Assembly: GCF_037055355.1 (NCBI RefSeq)
Contig: NZ_CP146350.1
Location: 1,945,001 to 2,009,000, forward strand
Reading direction: 5' to 3'
Source: Streptomyces sp. DG1A-41
GTDB taxonomy: Bacteria; Actinomycetota; Actinomycetes; Streptomycetales; Streptomycetaceae
DNA: 64,000 nt
The first letter of the stretch is position 1; every line of letters begins with the position of its first letter. The notes under the pieces were generated by a model. That model was given only the letters and a program-made list of their open reading frames with translations, ran no database searches and was not told where the DNA came from. This document shows positions 45,248-53,705 of this stretch, one piece after another. The position numbers and the translations under genes were made by a program.

Positions 45248-45549
45248 CGGCTGTTTCTCCTAGGGCGCCTCATACGACTCAGCCGCTCAGCCTAGACGGA
45301 TTTACACCCATGCCGCCTACTTCATGTCCCCGTCAGGAGCTGTACATGGCCGAAACCTTGACAAGTGGCCCGGGCAGGCTGGAGATTGACGCGCGTAGAA
45401 GTCGGCGGACACTTGTTCACCGGGCCGGCCACCGCCAGGCCCGTCCGCCGCCGACTACGCGCGTCACACCGCCCGCCCCACAGGTAGCGGCGGACAGTCC
45501 ACGCACCACCCTCGTCCCGGCGCCTGTCACGTCCCCGGAGGGAACCCCG
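45248..45549 (+). promoter_or_regulatory. Shared upstream region with a PHO-like unit
   Basis: This 302-bp gap separates the divergent hypothetical gene and the nuclease. GTTCACCGGGC at 45415-45425 followed by CGGCCACCGCC to 45436 resembles two PhoP units, the first strong and the second weak. No certain promoter hexamers were seen. Confidence 0.4.
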
Positions 45550-47379
45550 TTGCCGAGCAACTCGTCCGCGCGCCTCGCCGCGCTCACCGTCGCCGCCGTG
45601 TGTTCCGCGGCATCCACGATCGTCCTCAGCGCCCCCGCACACGCGGACTCGGTCCGCATCCATGACATCCAGGGCAGCACCCGGATATCGCCGTTCGCAG
45701 GCAAGCAGGTCACGGACGTGACCGGAATCGTCACCGGCATCCGGACCTACGGCTCGTCCCGCGGCTTCTGGATCCAGGACCCGAACCCGGACGCCGACCC
45801 GGCGACCAGCGAGGGCGTCTTCGTCTTCACCGGCTCGACGCCGAAGGGGGTCGCCGTCGGCGACTCCGTCACGGTCAGCGGCACGGTCTCGGAGTACGTC
45901 CCCGGCGGCACCACCTCCGGAAACCAGTCCCTGACGGAGATCACCAAGCCGACGACCACGGTCGTCTCCAGCGGCAACCGGCTCCCCGCCGCCACGACGA
46001 TCGACGCGAGGTCGGTCCCCGCCGCCTACGCGCCGGCCGGCGACACCACGGCGAACGGCTCGATCAACGCCCTCCCCCTCAAGCCCTCGACGTACGCCCT
46101 GGACCACTACGAGGCACTGGAGGGCATGACCGTCCGCGTCACCGACACCCGTGTCGTGGGCGCCACCGACCCGTACACCGAACTCTGGGTGACGGTGAAG
46201 CCGCGCGAGAACCGCAGCCGCAACGGCGGCACGGTCTACGGCTCCTACGACGCCCAGAACACCGGCCGTCTCCAGATCCAGTCCCTCGGCTCGACAACCG
46301 ACTTCCCGAAGGCGAACGTCGGCGACACCCTCGCCGGCACCACGGCGGGCCCGCTGGACTACAACCAGTTCGGCGGCTACACCCTGGTCGCGAGCGAGCT
46401 CGGCACGCTCAGGTCAGCGGGCCTGCAGCGCGAGACGACGCGCGAGCAGCGCTCCTCGGAACTCGCGGTCGCCACCTACAACGTCGAGAACCTCGACCCG
46501 ACCGACGACACCTTCGCCGAGCACGCCTCCGCGATCGTGAACAACCTGAAGTCGCCGGACATCGTGTCCCTGGAGGAGATCCAGGACAACAACGGCGCGA
46601 AGAACGACGGTACGGTCGCCGCCGACCAGACCATCGCCAAGCTGATCGACGCGATCGTCGCGGCCGGCGGCCCGACGTACGACTGGCGCTCGATCGACCC
46701 GGCCGACGACGCCGACGGCGGCGAGCCCGGCGGCAACATCCGCCAGGCGTTCCTGTTCAACCCGGAGCGGGTCTCCTTCACCGACCGCGCGGGCGGCGAC
46801 GCCACGACCGCGACCGGCGTGACGAAGATCCGTGGCAAGGCGCACCTGACGCTCAGCCCCGGCCGCGTCGCCCCCGCCGACGAGGCCTGGAAGAACAGCC
46901 GCAAGCCGCTGGCCGGCGAGTTCGTCTTCCGCGGCCGCACGGTCTTCGTGATCGCCAACCACTTCAACTCCAAGGGCGGCGACCAGGGCCTGACCTCCCA
47001 GTACCAGCCGCCGGCGCGCAGCTCCGAGACGCAGCGCCACCAGCAGGCCGCGCTGGTGAACACCTTCGTCAAGGACATCCTCGACACCCAGAAGAGCGCG
47101 GACGTCATCGCCCTGGGCGACATCAACGACTTCGAGTTCTCCGGCACCACCAGGATCCTCGAGGGCCGGGGCGAACTCTGGTCGGCGATCAAGTCGCTGC
47201 CCAGGAACGAGCGTTACTCGTACGTCTACCAGGGCAACAGCCAGATCCTCGACCAGATCCTGATCAGCCCGTCGATCCGCCGCGAGTGCGACTTCGAGTA
47301 CGACAGCGTGCACGTCAACGCGGAGTTCAACGACCAGATCAGCGACCACGACCCGCAGGTCCTGCGCTTCCGCCCGTAA
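45550..47379 (+). CDS. Secreted endonuclease/exonuclease/phosphatase-family nuclease
   Basis: A 609-residue extracellular enzyme starting at TTG 45550 with GGAGGG upstream; longer in-frame starts lack a signal. After a Sec signal (LTVAAVCSAASTIVLSAPAHA) comes an OB-fold-like region (VTGIVTGIRTYGSSRGFWIQ, DSVTVSGTVSEYVPGG), then the EEP catalytic domain: VATYNVENLDPTDDTFAEHA, SLEEIQDNNG, FVIANHFNSKGGDQG, IALGDINDFEFSGT and the final ISDHDPQVL. It would degrade extracellular DNA or phosphoesters. Its position next to phoX and the PHO-like unit upstream suggest phosphate scavenging. Confidence 0.88.
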   Translation: MPSNSSARLAALTVAAVCSAASTIVLSAPAHADSVRIHDIQGSTRISPFAGKQVTDVTGIVTGIRTYGSSRGFWIQDPNPDADPATSEGVFVFTGSTPKGVAVGDSVTVSGTVSEYVPGGTTSGNQSLTEITKPTTTVVSSGNRLPAATTIDARSVPAAYAPAGDTTANGSINALPLKPSTYALDHYEALEGMTVRVTDTRVVGATDPYTELWVTVKPRENRSRNGGTVYGSYDAQNTGRLQIQSLGSTTDFPKANVGDTLAGTTAGPLDYNQFGGYTLVASELGTLRSAGLQRETTREQRSSELAVATYNVENLDPTDDTFAEHASAIVNNLKSPDIVSLEEIQDNNGAKNDGTVAADQTIAKLIDAIVAAGGPTYDWRSIDPADDADGGEPGGNIRQAFLFNPERVSFTDRAGGDATTATGVTKIRGKAHLTLSPGRVAPADEAWKNSRKPLAGEFVFRGRTVFVIANHFNSKGGDQGLTSQYQPPARSSETQRHQQAALVNTFVKDILDTQKSADVIALGDINDFEFSGTTRILEGRGELWSAIKSLPRNERYSYVYQGNSQILDQILISPSIRRECDFEYDSVHVNAEFNDQISDHDPQVLRFRP

Positions 47380-47437
47380 ACCCTCGGCCCGGGGCCGGCT
47401 GGACCAAGGCGTCCAGTCTGCCCCACGGCACGGCGAC

Positions 47438-48124
47438 TCACCCGGGCACGAGCCCCAGGGCATGCCGGTACCGGCTCCCGCTCACCGTCTTCACCACCGG
47501 ATACGTGCGCACCCGCTCCCACGTGTCGGTCGCCGGCGCCGCCAAGGCCTCGTCATAGGCCTGGCCGCTCTCCCACTCGGCGTAGTTCAGCACGTGCCCG
47601 CCATCGGTACTCAGATGGAAATGAGCGGAGATCAACCCGGCGTCCCTTTCCGGATCGTCCCCCACGGCCTTGAGCACGAGATCGACCCACTCCTCCCGCC
47701 GCTCCCCGGCGCCTTCCTCGAAGTCGATCCGCACGGTGACGATCAGCCCCGGCACCCGCACGTCCCCGACGGCTCGCTCGCGGCTGCGGTAGCGCCCGTA
47801 CCGCCCGAGCCCCACCCTCTCGATCCCCGGCACGGCGGTGTCGATCTCTTCGACCCGTTCCTGCCGATGAGCTGTGACGAAGGCCTCGTATCCCCGCTCG
47901 TCGCTCCACTGGGAGTGGTGCATCAGCGTGGACCCGTCGTGCCCCGCGTACACGTGGTACGCCAGCAGATCGCCAACGGGCCACGGCCGCCGCTCCCATG
48001 TCCGCCCGATCGCCTCCACGGTCTGCCGTTGCCGCTCGGGGGTGCCGACCCGCCAGGTGCTGAAGAAGGGAGCACCGATCCGGGGGTCGGTGAGGTCGGG
48101 GTGCCGCTCGGTTCGACGGGTCAT
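47438..48124 (-). CDS. Protein with two ABM (antibiotic biosynthesis monooxygenase-like) domains
   Basis: A 228-residue cytoplasmic protein. Each half has the ferredoxin-like ABM pattern: FFSTWRVGTPERQRQTVEAI with LMHHSQWSDERGYEAFV, and LIVTVRIDFEEGAGERREEW with VLNYAEWESGQAYDEAL. The ATG at 48124 follows TGGAG. Such proteins include small cofactor-free oxygenases and heme-degrading enzymes, but many have no known role. The 48125-48498 gap upstream holds an inverted repeat and no convincing gene. Confidence 0.72.
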   Translation of the reverse strand: MTRRTERHPDLTDPRIGAPFFSTWRVGTPERQRQTVEAIGRTWERRPWPVGDLLAYHVYAGHDGSTLMHHSQWSDERGYEAFVTAHRQERVEEIDTAVPGIERVGLGRYGRYRSRERAVGDVRVPGLIVTVRIDFEEGAGERREEWVDLVLKAVGDDPERDAGLISAHFHLSTDGGHVLNYAEWESGQAYDEALAAPATDTWERVRTYPVVKTVSGSRYRHALGLVPG

Positions 48125-48348
48125 TGAACACTCCAGTCGTATGCGCCGGTTGCCTGCGCACCCCACCCTTCAACCTCGACCGAACTTGAGGTCAAGCGTG
48201 GGGTGTTGTCGCAGGGCCCGGCGCTTACCAGGTGCTCAACGTCGGTGCTGACCGGCGGCCCGCGGCGCGGCGGCCTGCGGCGGCTGAGCGGGAGGCCACA
48301 CCCCGGGCCGAGACGCGCCCGCACCCTCGCACGCACGGAAGGGGACGT

Positions 48349-48444
48349 GCCGGGGGGGTGTCCGCCCGCAGCGGTTGGCGCGTCAACGCCAGTTGGTCGG
48401 TGTCCGAGCCCATCACGCCGTTTCCGAGGACGGACACCCCCGGC
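48349..48444. repeat. Widely spaced inverted repeat in gene-free gap 48125-48498
   Basis: Left arm 48349-48364 (GCC, seven G, TGTCCG) pairs with CGGACACCCCCGGC at 48431-48444, with two unpaired G. The 66-nt interior contains a smaller TGGCG/CGCCA pair. The rest of the 374-bp gap shows nothing I can assign. Confidence 0.55.
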
Positions 48445-48498
48445 GCGGCCCCGACCCACGACCACCGCGCAGGCACGAACGACCGCAGCCCCACCCGC

Positions 48499-48924
48499 TC
48501 AGCGATGCCAGAGAGGCCATTGACGCCCGCGAGGAGTCCAATGACGCCCGCGAGGCCAGTGATGCGCCTGCTGCCGCCGCCGCAGCACCTCGACGGCCAC
48601 CACCGCGGCCCCCGCAGCCGCCCCGGCGACCAGCACCGGCCCCGGATGCCGCATCCCGGCCCGGACGGCACCGCGGACCGGCCGAGGCCCCGCATGCGTC
48701 GCCTTGTCGTGCACCGTATGCCCGGCCTGCGCGGCGCTGCTCCGCAACTGCACCGTCATCGCGCCGGCCTTGTCCCGCAGATCGGCCGCCCGCGCCCGCG
48801 CACGCCCCTTCACATCCGCCTTCCCCGCCAACTCCTCCACCGTGTTGCCGAGTTCACTACGGGTCCGCTGGATCTGCTGCCGCAGCTCATCGGGCCCCTT
48901 GGCCCCGCCCGTCGCGTCCGTCAT
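48499..48924 (-). CDS. DUF3618-family protein
   Basis: A 141-residue protein. The N-terminal motif GPDELRQQIQRTRSELGNTV then EELAGKADVK is the DUF3618 signature; a hydrophobic segment (VLVAGAAAGAAVVAVEVL) near residue 105 and a basic His/Arg-rich tail follow. These envelope-associated proteins commonly accompany the holin-like gene upstream, as here with an ATGA overlap. The role is unknown, possibly membrane stress. Confidence 0.8.
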   Translation of the reverse strand: MTDATGGAKGPDELRQQIQRTRSELGNTVEELAGKADVKGRARARAADLRDKAGAMTVQLRSSAAQAGHTVHDKATHAGPRPVRGAVRAGMRHPGPVLVAGAAAGAAVVAVEVLRRRQQAHHWPRGRHWTPRGRQWPLWHR

Positions 48925-49340
48925 CGATGTGCCCTTTCCCTGATCTCCTCCACGTCGGCCCTGACACTGCCGAGAGCCTCCTCAGGCGTAGGAGGCGTGG
49001 CCCGGCGCAACTGCCCCCGGCCGGCAGCGGCCAGCACGGCCGCGATCACGAACAGCACGCCCGTCACGATGAGCGCCGCGGCCCAGACGGGCAGCACCAG
49101 CGAGAGGGCGGCGACCCCCGTCCCGGACAGCGCGAGCAGCCCGGCGTAGGCGACGGCACCCGCCGCACCGAGCAGCCCACCGCCACGCCCCGCACGCCGC
49201 CCCTTCTCGGCCAGCTCTTCCTTGGCGAGAGCCAGTTCCTGCCGCACGAGCCGGGAGGCCTGCTCCGCGGCCTGTGAGACGAGTTCGCCCACGGAGTGGC
49301 GCTCGTCGTGCACGGCCCGATGATCGATGGTCCCGGTCAC
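48921..49340 (-). CDS. Phage-holin superfamily (actinobacterial Holin-X) membrane protein
   Basis: A 139-residue protein from the GTG at 49340 (AGGAGG upstream). An amphipathic helix (SVGELVSQAAEQASRLVRQE) is followed by two transmembrane segments (GAAGAVAYAGLLALSG and ALIVTGVLFVIAAVLAAAG) and a short acidic tail. The family is usually chromosomal and not phage-derived in function. A longer frame reaching 49436 adds arginine/glycine-rich sequence and is rejected. Confidence 0.8.
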   Translation of the reverse strand: MTGTIDHRAVHDERHSVGELVSQAAEQASRLVRQELALAKEELAEKGRRAGRGGGLLGAAGAVAYAGLLALSGTGVAALSLVLPVWAAALIVTGVLFVIAAVLAAAGRGQLRRATPPTPEEALGSVRADVEEIRERAHR

Positions 49341-50016
49341 GGTGTTCCGCCTCCTCTCGAAGTAGGAACCCCCGAGTACCCGGCCCATCCCCCGGCTACC
49401 CCACCCCCGCGTCCCGGCGGCTGCCCCTCTCCGCATCCCGGCCCGGCCACGACCCGAACAGCCCGGCCTTGCCGCCCCTCCGGCCAGCCCTCATCCGCCC
49501 TCGCCGCCGCCCTCCCGCTCGGCTGTCCTGCCGTCGCCCCACCCCCGCCACGCTCACCGAGCCGCGCCAGCTGAGCCTGGAACCAGTCGAGCCGCGCCTG
49601 CAACAGCGCGGCCTCCGCGAAAGTTCGGGCACTCCCATCCCTCCGGGCCCCTCCGCCCCCGCCGGGGCCCTACCACCCCCGGCCACGACCCGCAACCCGT
49701 CCCCCGGCGCGGATGCGGTGCCCGGTGCCGCAGCCCGTACGCGCACGACGCCTCCCGCCGCCACCCCGTACGGCAGCGCGACCCCAGCGACACACCGGTG
49801 GACCCGGCCCGGGTGCCGTCATGGGACAGCACCGGGTGGGCGATCCTGTCTCCGGTCGGCGGCTCCGTCGGACGTTGGTTTGGGCACAGGGCACTCCATC
49901 GGCAACCACGCTGCACTCCACCCGGACTCCACCCGATCAACCGCGAAGCGTCCCTTACGAGTACCAGGTAAGAAAATTAACTAGAGCTACACAGTCACGC
50001 TGCCGACACTACTCAC
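49341..50016. other. Gap of 676 bp, possible remnant only
   Basis: On the minus strand LLQARLDWFQAQLARLGERG at about 49548-49610 looks like a helical C-terminal segment, and RAAAPGTASAPGDGLRVVAG in another frame may precede it. No start, continuous frame or named domain links them. It may be a decayed gene. The last 80 bases are the AT-richer leader of the DapA paralogue. Confidence 0.35.
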
Positions 50017-50901
50017 ATGACGACTCCCTTCGGCCGCTCCCTGTGCGCCATGATCACCCCGTTCACGACGTCCGGAGCACTGGACCTCGACGGTGCCCAA
50101 CGCCTCGCCGCCCACCTGATCGCACAGGGCTGCGACGGCCTCGTCCTGTCCGGCACGACGGGCGAGTCACCGACCACCACGGACGCCGAGAAGTCGGCCC
50201 TGATCGCGGCCGTCCGCGAGGCCGTGGCCGACCGGGCGTCGATCGTCGCGGGCATCGGCACGCCCGACACCCGCCACACCGTCGACCTGGCCAGGGAGGC
50301 CGAAAAGGCAGGCGCGGACGGCCTGTTGGTGGTGGCTCCGTACTACAGCAGGCCCCCGCAGGACGCGATCGAGGCGCACTTCCGCGAGATCGCCGACGCC
50401 AGTGAGCTCCCGCTCATGCTCTACGACATCCCGAACCGCACCGGCATCCGAGTCGAACCGGAGACGATCCTCCGCCTCTCCGCGCACCCCAGGATCGTCG
50501 CGGTCAAGGACTGCTCCTACGACTTCCTGGCCGCACAGAAGGTGCTGGCCCGCACGGACCTGGCGTACTACGCGGGCTGCGACGAGCACAACCTCGCCCT
50601 GTACGCGGTGGGCGGCGCCGGTTACGTCAGCACGGTGTCGAACGTGGTCCCGGACCGGATGCGCGCCGTCCTGGACGCGTTCGACGCGGGCGACACGACA
50701 CGGGCGGCCCGCCTCCAGCAGCAGGCCACCCCCCTCATCGAGGCGATCATGTCGGCAGGCCTCCCGGGCACGGTCACGACGAAGGCGCTCCTCACCGCCC
50801 TGGACCTCCCCTCCGGCCCGGTCCGCGCTCCCCTGCGCCCCGCCGACGACACGACGACCGACGGACTCCTGTCGCTCCACAAGACCCTGACCACCACCTG
50901 A
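50017..50901 (+). CDS. dapA: 4-hydroxy-tetrahydrodipicolinate synthase (DapA paralogue)
   Basis: A 294-residue barrel with GTTGESPTTTDAEKSAL, the catalytic tyrosine in LYDIPNRTGI and the Schiff-base lysine in AVKDCSYD. These match DapA more closely than KdgD or sugar-acid lyases. DapA condenses pyruvate with aspartate semialdehyde in lysine and diaminopimelate synthesis. It stands alone, with no dapB nearby, although dapD is in the same window. The ATG has no clear ribosome-binding site, so a leaderless transcript is possible. A paralogue with another keto-acid substrate cannot be excluded. Confidence 0.72.
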   Translation: MTTPFGRSLCAMITPFTTSGALDLDGAQRLAAHLIAQGCDGLVLSGTTGESPTTTDAEKSALIAAVREAVADRASIVAGIGTPDTRHTVDLAREAEKAGADGLLVVAPYYSRPPQDAIEAHFREIADASELPLMLYDIPNRTGIRVEPETILRLSAHPRIVAVKDCSYDFLAAQKVLARTDLAYYAGCDEHNLALYAVGGAGYVSTVSNVVPDRMRAVLDAFDAGDTTRAARLQQQATPLIEAIMSAGLPGTVTTKALLTALDLPSGPVRAPLRPADDTTTDGLLSLHKTLTTT

Positions 50902-50937
50902 CCAGGGCCTGAGTCCCGGACTGCCCACCGCTCACAC

Positions 50938-51429
50938 TCACAGCCCGATGCGCCGTACGGGCAGGTCCCCCTCCAGGGCGGCGGCGGTCTCCAGCCCTGG
51001 GGCGACGGCGACGTACGACCACCGGTCGTCCTTCGCGTACTTCTTCGTCTTGGGGTTCAGCAGCCAGTACGTGCGTTCGGATACGGCACGGTCGGCGGAC
51101 CGCTCGACGTTCCTGGAGGTGTAGTACGCGGCCAGGGCGACCCGGCCGGCCGCGATCACATCACGCGGCGGCGACTGGTCCGGACGGGCGGTGACGCTGG
51201 TCTGCTCCACGCCGCCCGAAGGACGTACGTCCTGCTTGCCGGAGTCCAGCATCGGCACGGCCACGGCCACGGCGACCACGGCGGCGGCCGCCGCGGCGGC
51301 GGAGGCGAGCCGGCGGCTGCGTCGGCGCCGGCGGACCGCCGGCACCCGGTCGGCGAAGCCAGGTGCCGCGGGCGGCTGCCCGTCGGCCTGGTCGCGCAGC
51401 GCGTCGCGCACGCGTTCGTCGACGTTCAC
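50938..51429 (-). pseudogene. Truncated membrane protein partner of a SigE-type sigma factor
   Basis: The GTG at 51429 has GGAGG upstream. The 163 residues hold a basic cytoplasmic part (RRRRRSRRLAS), one transmembrane segment and the start of an extracytoplasmic domain (YTSRNVERSADRAVSERTYW, DDRWSYVAVAPGLETAAALE). Relatives I recall continue well beyond DLPVRRIGL with repeated propeller-like segments; here it stops 37 bp from the DapA gene. It is probably 3'-truncated by a deletion. It would normally sit downstream of the sigma gene, which is also broken. Confidence 0.55.
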
Positions 51430-51453
51430 TGACGCACCTCCACGGGCGAGTAG

Positions 51454-52014
51454 TCACGGGACGGCCGCTGTTCCGCGGCGGCCTGCCAGGGCGGCCGGCT
51501 CGGGCGCGAGGGCGCGCAGCCGGGCCAGGGAGCGATGGGTGGCGGACCGTACGGTGCCCACGGAGCAGCCCAGGATGCGGGCCACCTCGGCCTCGGGCAG
51601 ATCCTCGAAGATGGGGGTCCCCCCGCTCGAGCGAAGCCGAGAGTGGGGGAGCAGCACCAGTACCGTGCGCTGCCGCGCGGTCAGCCGGGCCGGCGCCCCG
51701 CATCAACAGACGCAGCTCGGCCGCTCCGGAGCCGTCCGGGGCGGTGCCGGTCTCCGGCGGTTCGGCGACGCTCAGTTCGCGCCTCGGCCACTTCAGCCGC
51801 CAGCGGCTGACCTGCTGCCGGTAGAAAACTGCCGGACGTACGCCTCGGGTTCGTCGATCCGGTGCCAGCGGCCCGCCGCCTTGATCAGCGTGTTCTGGAG
51901 CAGGTCCTCGCCCGCGTGCCGGTCGCCGCCGCTCAGCAGGACCGCGGTCTTCAGCAGCGCGGACGACCTGTCCGCCACTTATTCCCGGAAGCTCTCCTGC
52001 GCTTCGGCATCCAT
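51454..52014 (-). pseudogene. Decayed SigE-family ECF sigma factor
   Basis: From the ATG at 52014: MDAEAQESFRE, an in-frame TAA, then LLKTAVLLSGGDRHAGEDLL and RWHRIDEPEAYVRQ (region 2), a shift near 51830 to FYRQQVSRWRLKWPRRELSV, another shift near 51695 to RLTARQRTVLVL, an in-frame insertion of a palindromic repeat, and region 4 (FEDLPEAEVARILGCSVGTV, RSATHRSLARLRAL). Several independent lesions make a working sigma factor impossible as written. Confidence 0.8.
51617..51655. repeat. Palindromic mini-repeat inserted in the sigma-factor gene
   Basis: CCCCCCGCTCGAGCG, a short centre and AGTGGGGGAG form an imperfect palindrome of about 36-39 bp, a dispersed Streptomyces element. It interrupts region 4 between LVL and FEDLPEAEV and keeps the reading frame, adding about 13 residues. 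Confidence 0.7.
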
Positions 52015-52117
52015 CGTCACCTTCGCTTTCCCCCGGGGCGGACCCGCTGCCCGCCCCCGTACCCCTTGTGACGCGCACGGGAGCCTCCCGCTATGCCACC
52101 TGCCGGACACAAGAAAC

Positions 52118-52163
52118 GGGCCGGGGCCCGTACCGCAAGTGTGTGCGGTACGGGCCCCGGCCC
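52118..52163. terminator. Perfect 20-bp-stem hairpin
   Basis: The arm 52118-52137 (GGGCCGGGGCCC then GTACCGCA) pairs perfectly with 52144-52163 around a 6-nt loop. It lies 15 bp after the small secreted protein gene and beyond the start of the sigma pseudogene, so it insulates both directions. Confidence 0.85.
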
Positions 52164-52177
52164 TTCGGTGTGCCGGC

Positions 52178-52408
52178 TCAGTTCCAGGCGTACCCGTCAC
52201 CGAACAGCAGCGTGTGCTCGAGCACGTCCTCCGCCGGGTCGTCGACCTGACCGACGTTGACGTTGAGCAGCCCGACCCGGTGGCCGTTGTGCGAGCCCGT
52301 GTTGGTTTCGTCGGCGTGCGCGGTCCCCGCCGGGATCCAGCACACCACCAGCGCCGTGACAGCCCCGGCCAGACAGCGCGCCCCGGCCCGCCCCCGCTCG
52401 TTCCTCAT
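52178..52408 (-). CDS. Small secreted protein of unknown function
   Basis: A 76-residue protein with a clear signal peptide (ARCLAGAVTALVVCWIPAG then TAHA) and a mature part of about 42 residues, GHRVGLLNVNVGQVDDPAED followed by VLEHTLLFGDGYAWN. No cysteine remains after cleavage. It recalls short extracellular proteins of unknown role in streptomycetes, but I cannot name the family. The ATG at 52408 has GAGGA upstream. The same frame is open upstream through the integrase remnant, which is treated as chance. Confidence 0.65.
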   Translation of the reverse strand: MRNERGRAGARCLAGAVTALVVCWIPAGTAHADETNTGSHNGHRVGLLNVNVGQVDDPAEDVLEHTLLFGDGYAWN

Positions 52409-52568
52409 GCCCCGGTCCTCGTTTCTTCGGTTCGGCTTCTGATCGGACACGGCGCCCGCCCGTTCATCGGACTCTGCGCCCACCGGTTCATCTGCAAAAA
52501 CCACCACGAGGTCACGCCGGGTAACCCGTACGTGGCGACTCATCGCGCTCGGCGACGACCGACGCCGG

Positions 52569-52582
52569 TCAGTTGTGGCTGT
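52569..52582 (+). other. att-like direct repeat, left copy
   Basis: TCAGTTGTGGCTGT, preceded by GCCGGT as in the right copy apart from a 3-nt gap. Read on the minus strand it spells the end of a dapD-like C-terminus (Ser-His-Asn-stop), as expected if this was the original gene end before insertion. Confidence 0.55.
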
Positions 52583-52594
52583 TCTGATTGCATC

Positions 52595-53110
52595 GCAGGT
52601 CAGGCGGTCAGCTTGCCCCGGGGGCCGTTTCGGGGCCGTCCTCGGTGCTCTCCGGGTTCGGAAGGCCCGGTCGACGGCGGCCCGGGTGCGTGCCTCGCTG
52701 TTCGGCATCAGGTGCGTGTACGTGCGGAGCGTGAAGCTCGGGTCGTGGTGCCCCAGGTACTCGCTCAGGGCCTTGATGCTCTCCCCCGCGTCCAGGAGCA
52801 CGGAGGCGTAGAAGTGGCGGAGGGCATGCATGCCGTTCTCACGTCCGAGCGGTATGCCGGCCGAAGTGAGAGCCGGACGCCAAACAGACCGGTCGAAGCG
52901 GAATTGGTGGAGCCATTGGCGTCGAGCGTTGACGAACAGCAGCGAGGCCGTGACGGGCGGGCCGTCCGGGCTCTTCCACGGCAGGGTGACCTCCACCGGC
53001 TGGTGCTTCGTGATGTGGGCCGCCAGCGCGAAGGAGACTGTCTCGGGCAGCGGTACGTGACGTTCCTTGCCGCCCTTCGGCGGGTGGTTGTCGAACAGCA
53101 CCGCGCCCCG
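52595..53110 (-). pseudogene. Tyrosine recombinase (integrase), N-terminus lost
   Basis: The catalytic part reads HPPKGGKERHVPLPE, LLFVNARRQWLHQFRF, MHALRHFYASVLLDAGESIK with the HxxR box, and YLGHHDPSFTLRTYTHLMP with the nucleophile tyrosine. The N-terminal DNA-binding half and probably the first catalytic arginine are gone; the sequence breaks near 53110 where an IS110 fragment begins. No stop occurs before the att-like repeat. It would have driven integration of the surrounding element; it is inactive now. Confidence 0.8.
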
Positions 53111-53139
53111 TAGTGATACGTCGCCAGGTCCAGGGCCGT

Positions 53140-53440
53140 TCCCAGGTCAGGGGGCTGACCTGGCTCTGCTCACCACCCACCGCGCCGACTTGATCGCCGA
53201 CCGGGTCCCGGCTGCTCAATCGCCTCCACGACGTGCTCACCGGCATCAGCCCCGCCCTGGAAGCCGCCTTCGACTACGCCGACCACAGGGGCGCCCTGGT
53301 CCTGCTCACTGGCTATCAGACCCCCGCTGCCCTACGACGCTGCGGCCACGCTCGGCTGACCCGCTGGCTCGCCGCACGAGGCGTGCGCCACCCCGAAACC
53401 GTCGCCGCCACCGCCCTCACTGCCGCGCATGCTCCTGCGC
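53140..53440 (+). pseudogene. IS110-family transposase fragment
   Basis: DLALLTTHRADLIADRV, a one-base shift, then RLLNRLHDVLTGISPALEAA and RGALVLLTGYQTPAALRRCG correspond to the central part of IS110 DEDD transposases. Both ends are missing. It probably caused the loss of the integrase N-terminus. Confidence 0.7.
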
Positions 53441-53578
53441 CGACTGCCGTCACGAGTGGGCTTGGGAAGAAGGGACTGGCACCCCGAAGGGTTGACCCGG
53501 TCATTAAGACTCCACCGACCTCACGTTCGCCACAAGGCACCCGGCACCGCTGTCGGTACCAGTCGCTACCTTGCCGCC

Positions 53579-53694
53579 ATGACTGGCAGTCGACCTGCAA
53601 TCCCGCGCGAGCTTCGAAGGCGCGTTCTGATTGAGGCTGGCCATCGTTGTGCAATTCCCACATGCCGAGCTACACCCGCGGAATTGCACACACA
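53579..53694 (+). pseudogene. 5' fragment of an HNH endonuclease gene
   Basis: The start MTGSRPAIPRELRRRVLIEA then GHRCAIPTCRATPAEL is the typical opening of HNH nucleases with the first zinc-type CxxxxC pair. It is cut off about 10 bp before the left end of the insertion sequence, so the catalytic HNH part is absent. Confidence 0.65.
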
Positions 53695-53705
53695 AGCTCG
53701 TGGGC

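Noticed and set aside
49900..50016. Possible tRNA or riboswitch in the AT-richer leader before the DapA paralogue
   Set aside because: No cloverleaf, CCA-type end or recognisable riboswitch core could be drawn.
52178..53101. A single protein fusing the integrase remnant to the small secreted protein
   Set aside because: The secreted protein has its own ribosome-binding site and signal peptide; the shared open frame contains no stop by chance and crosses the att-like repeat.
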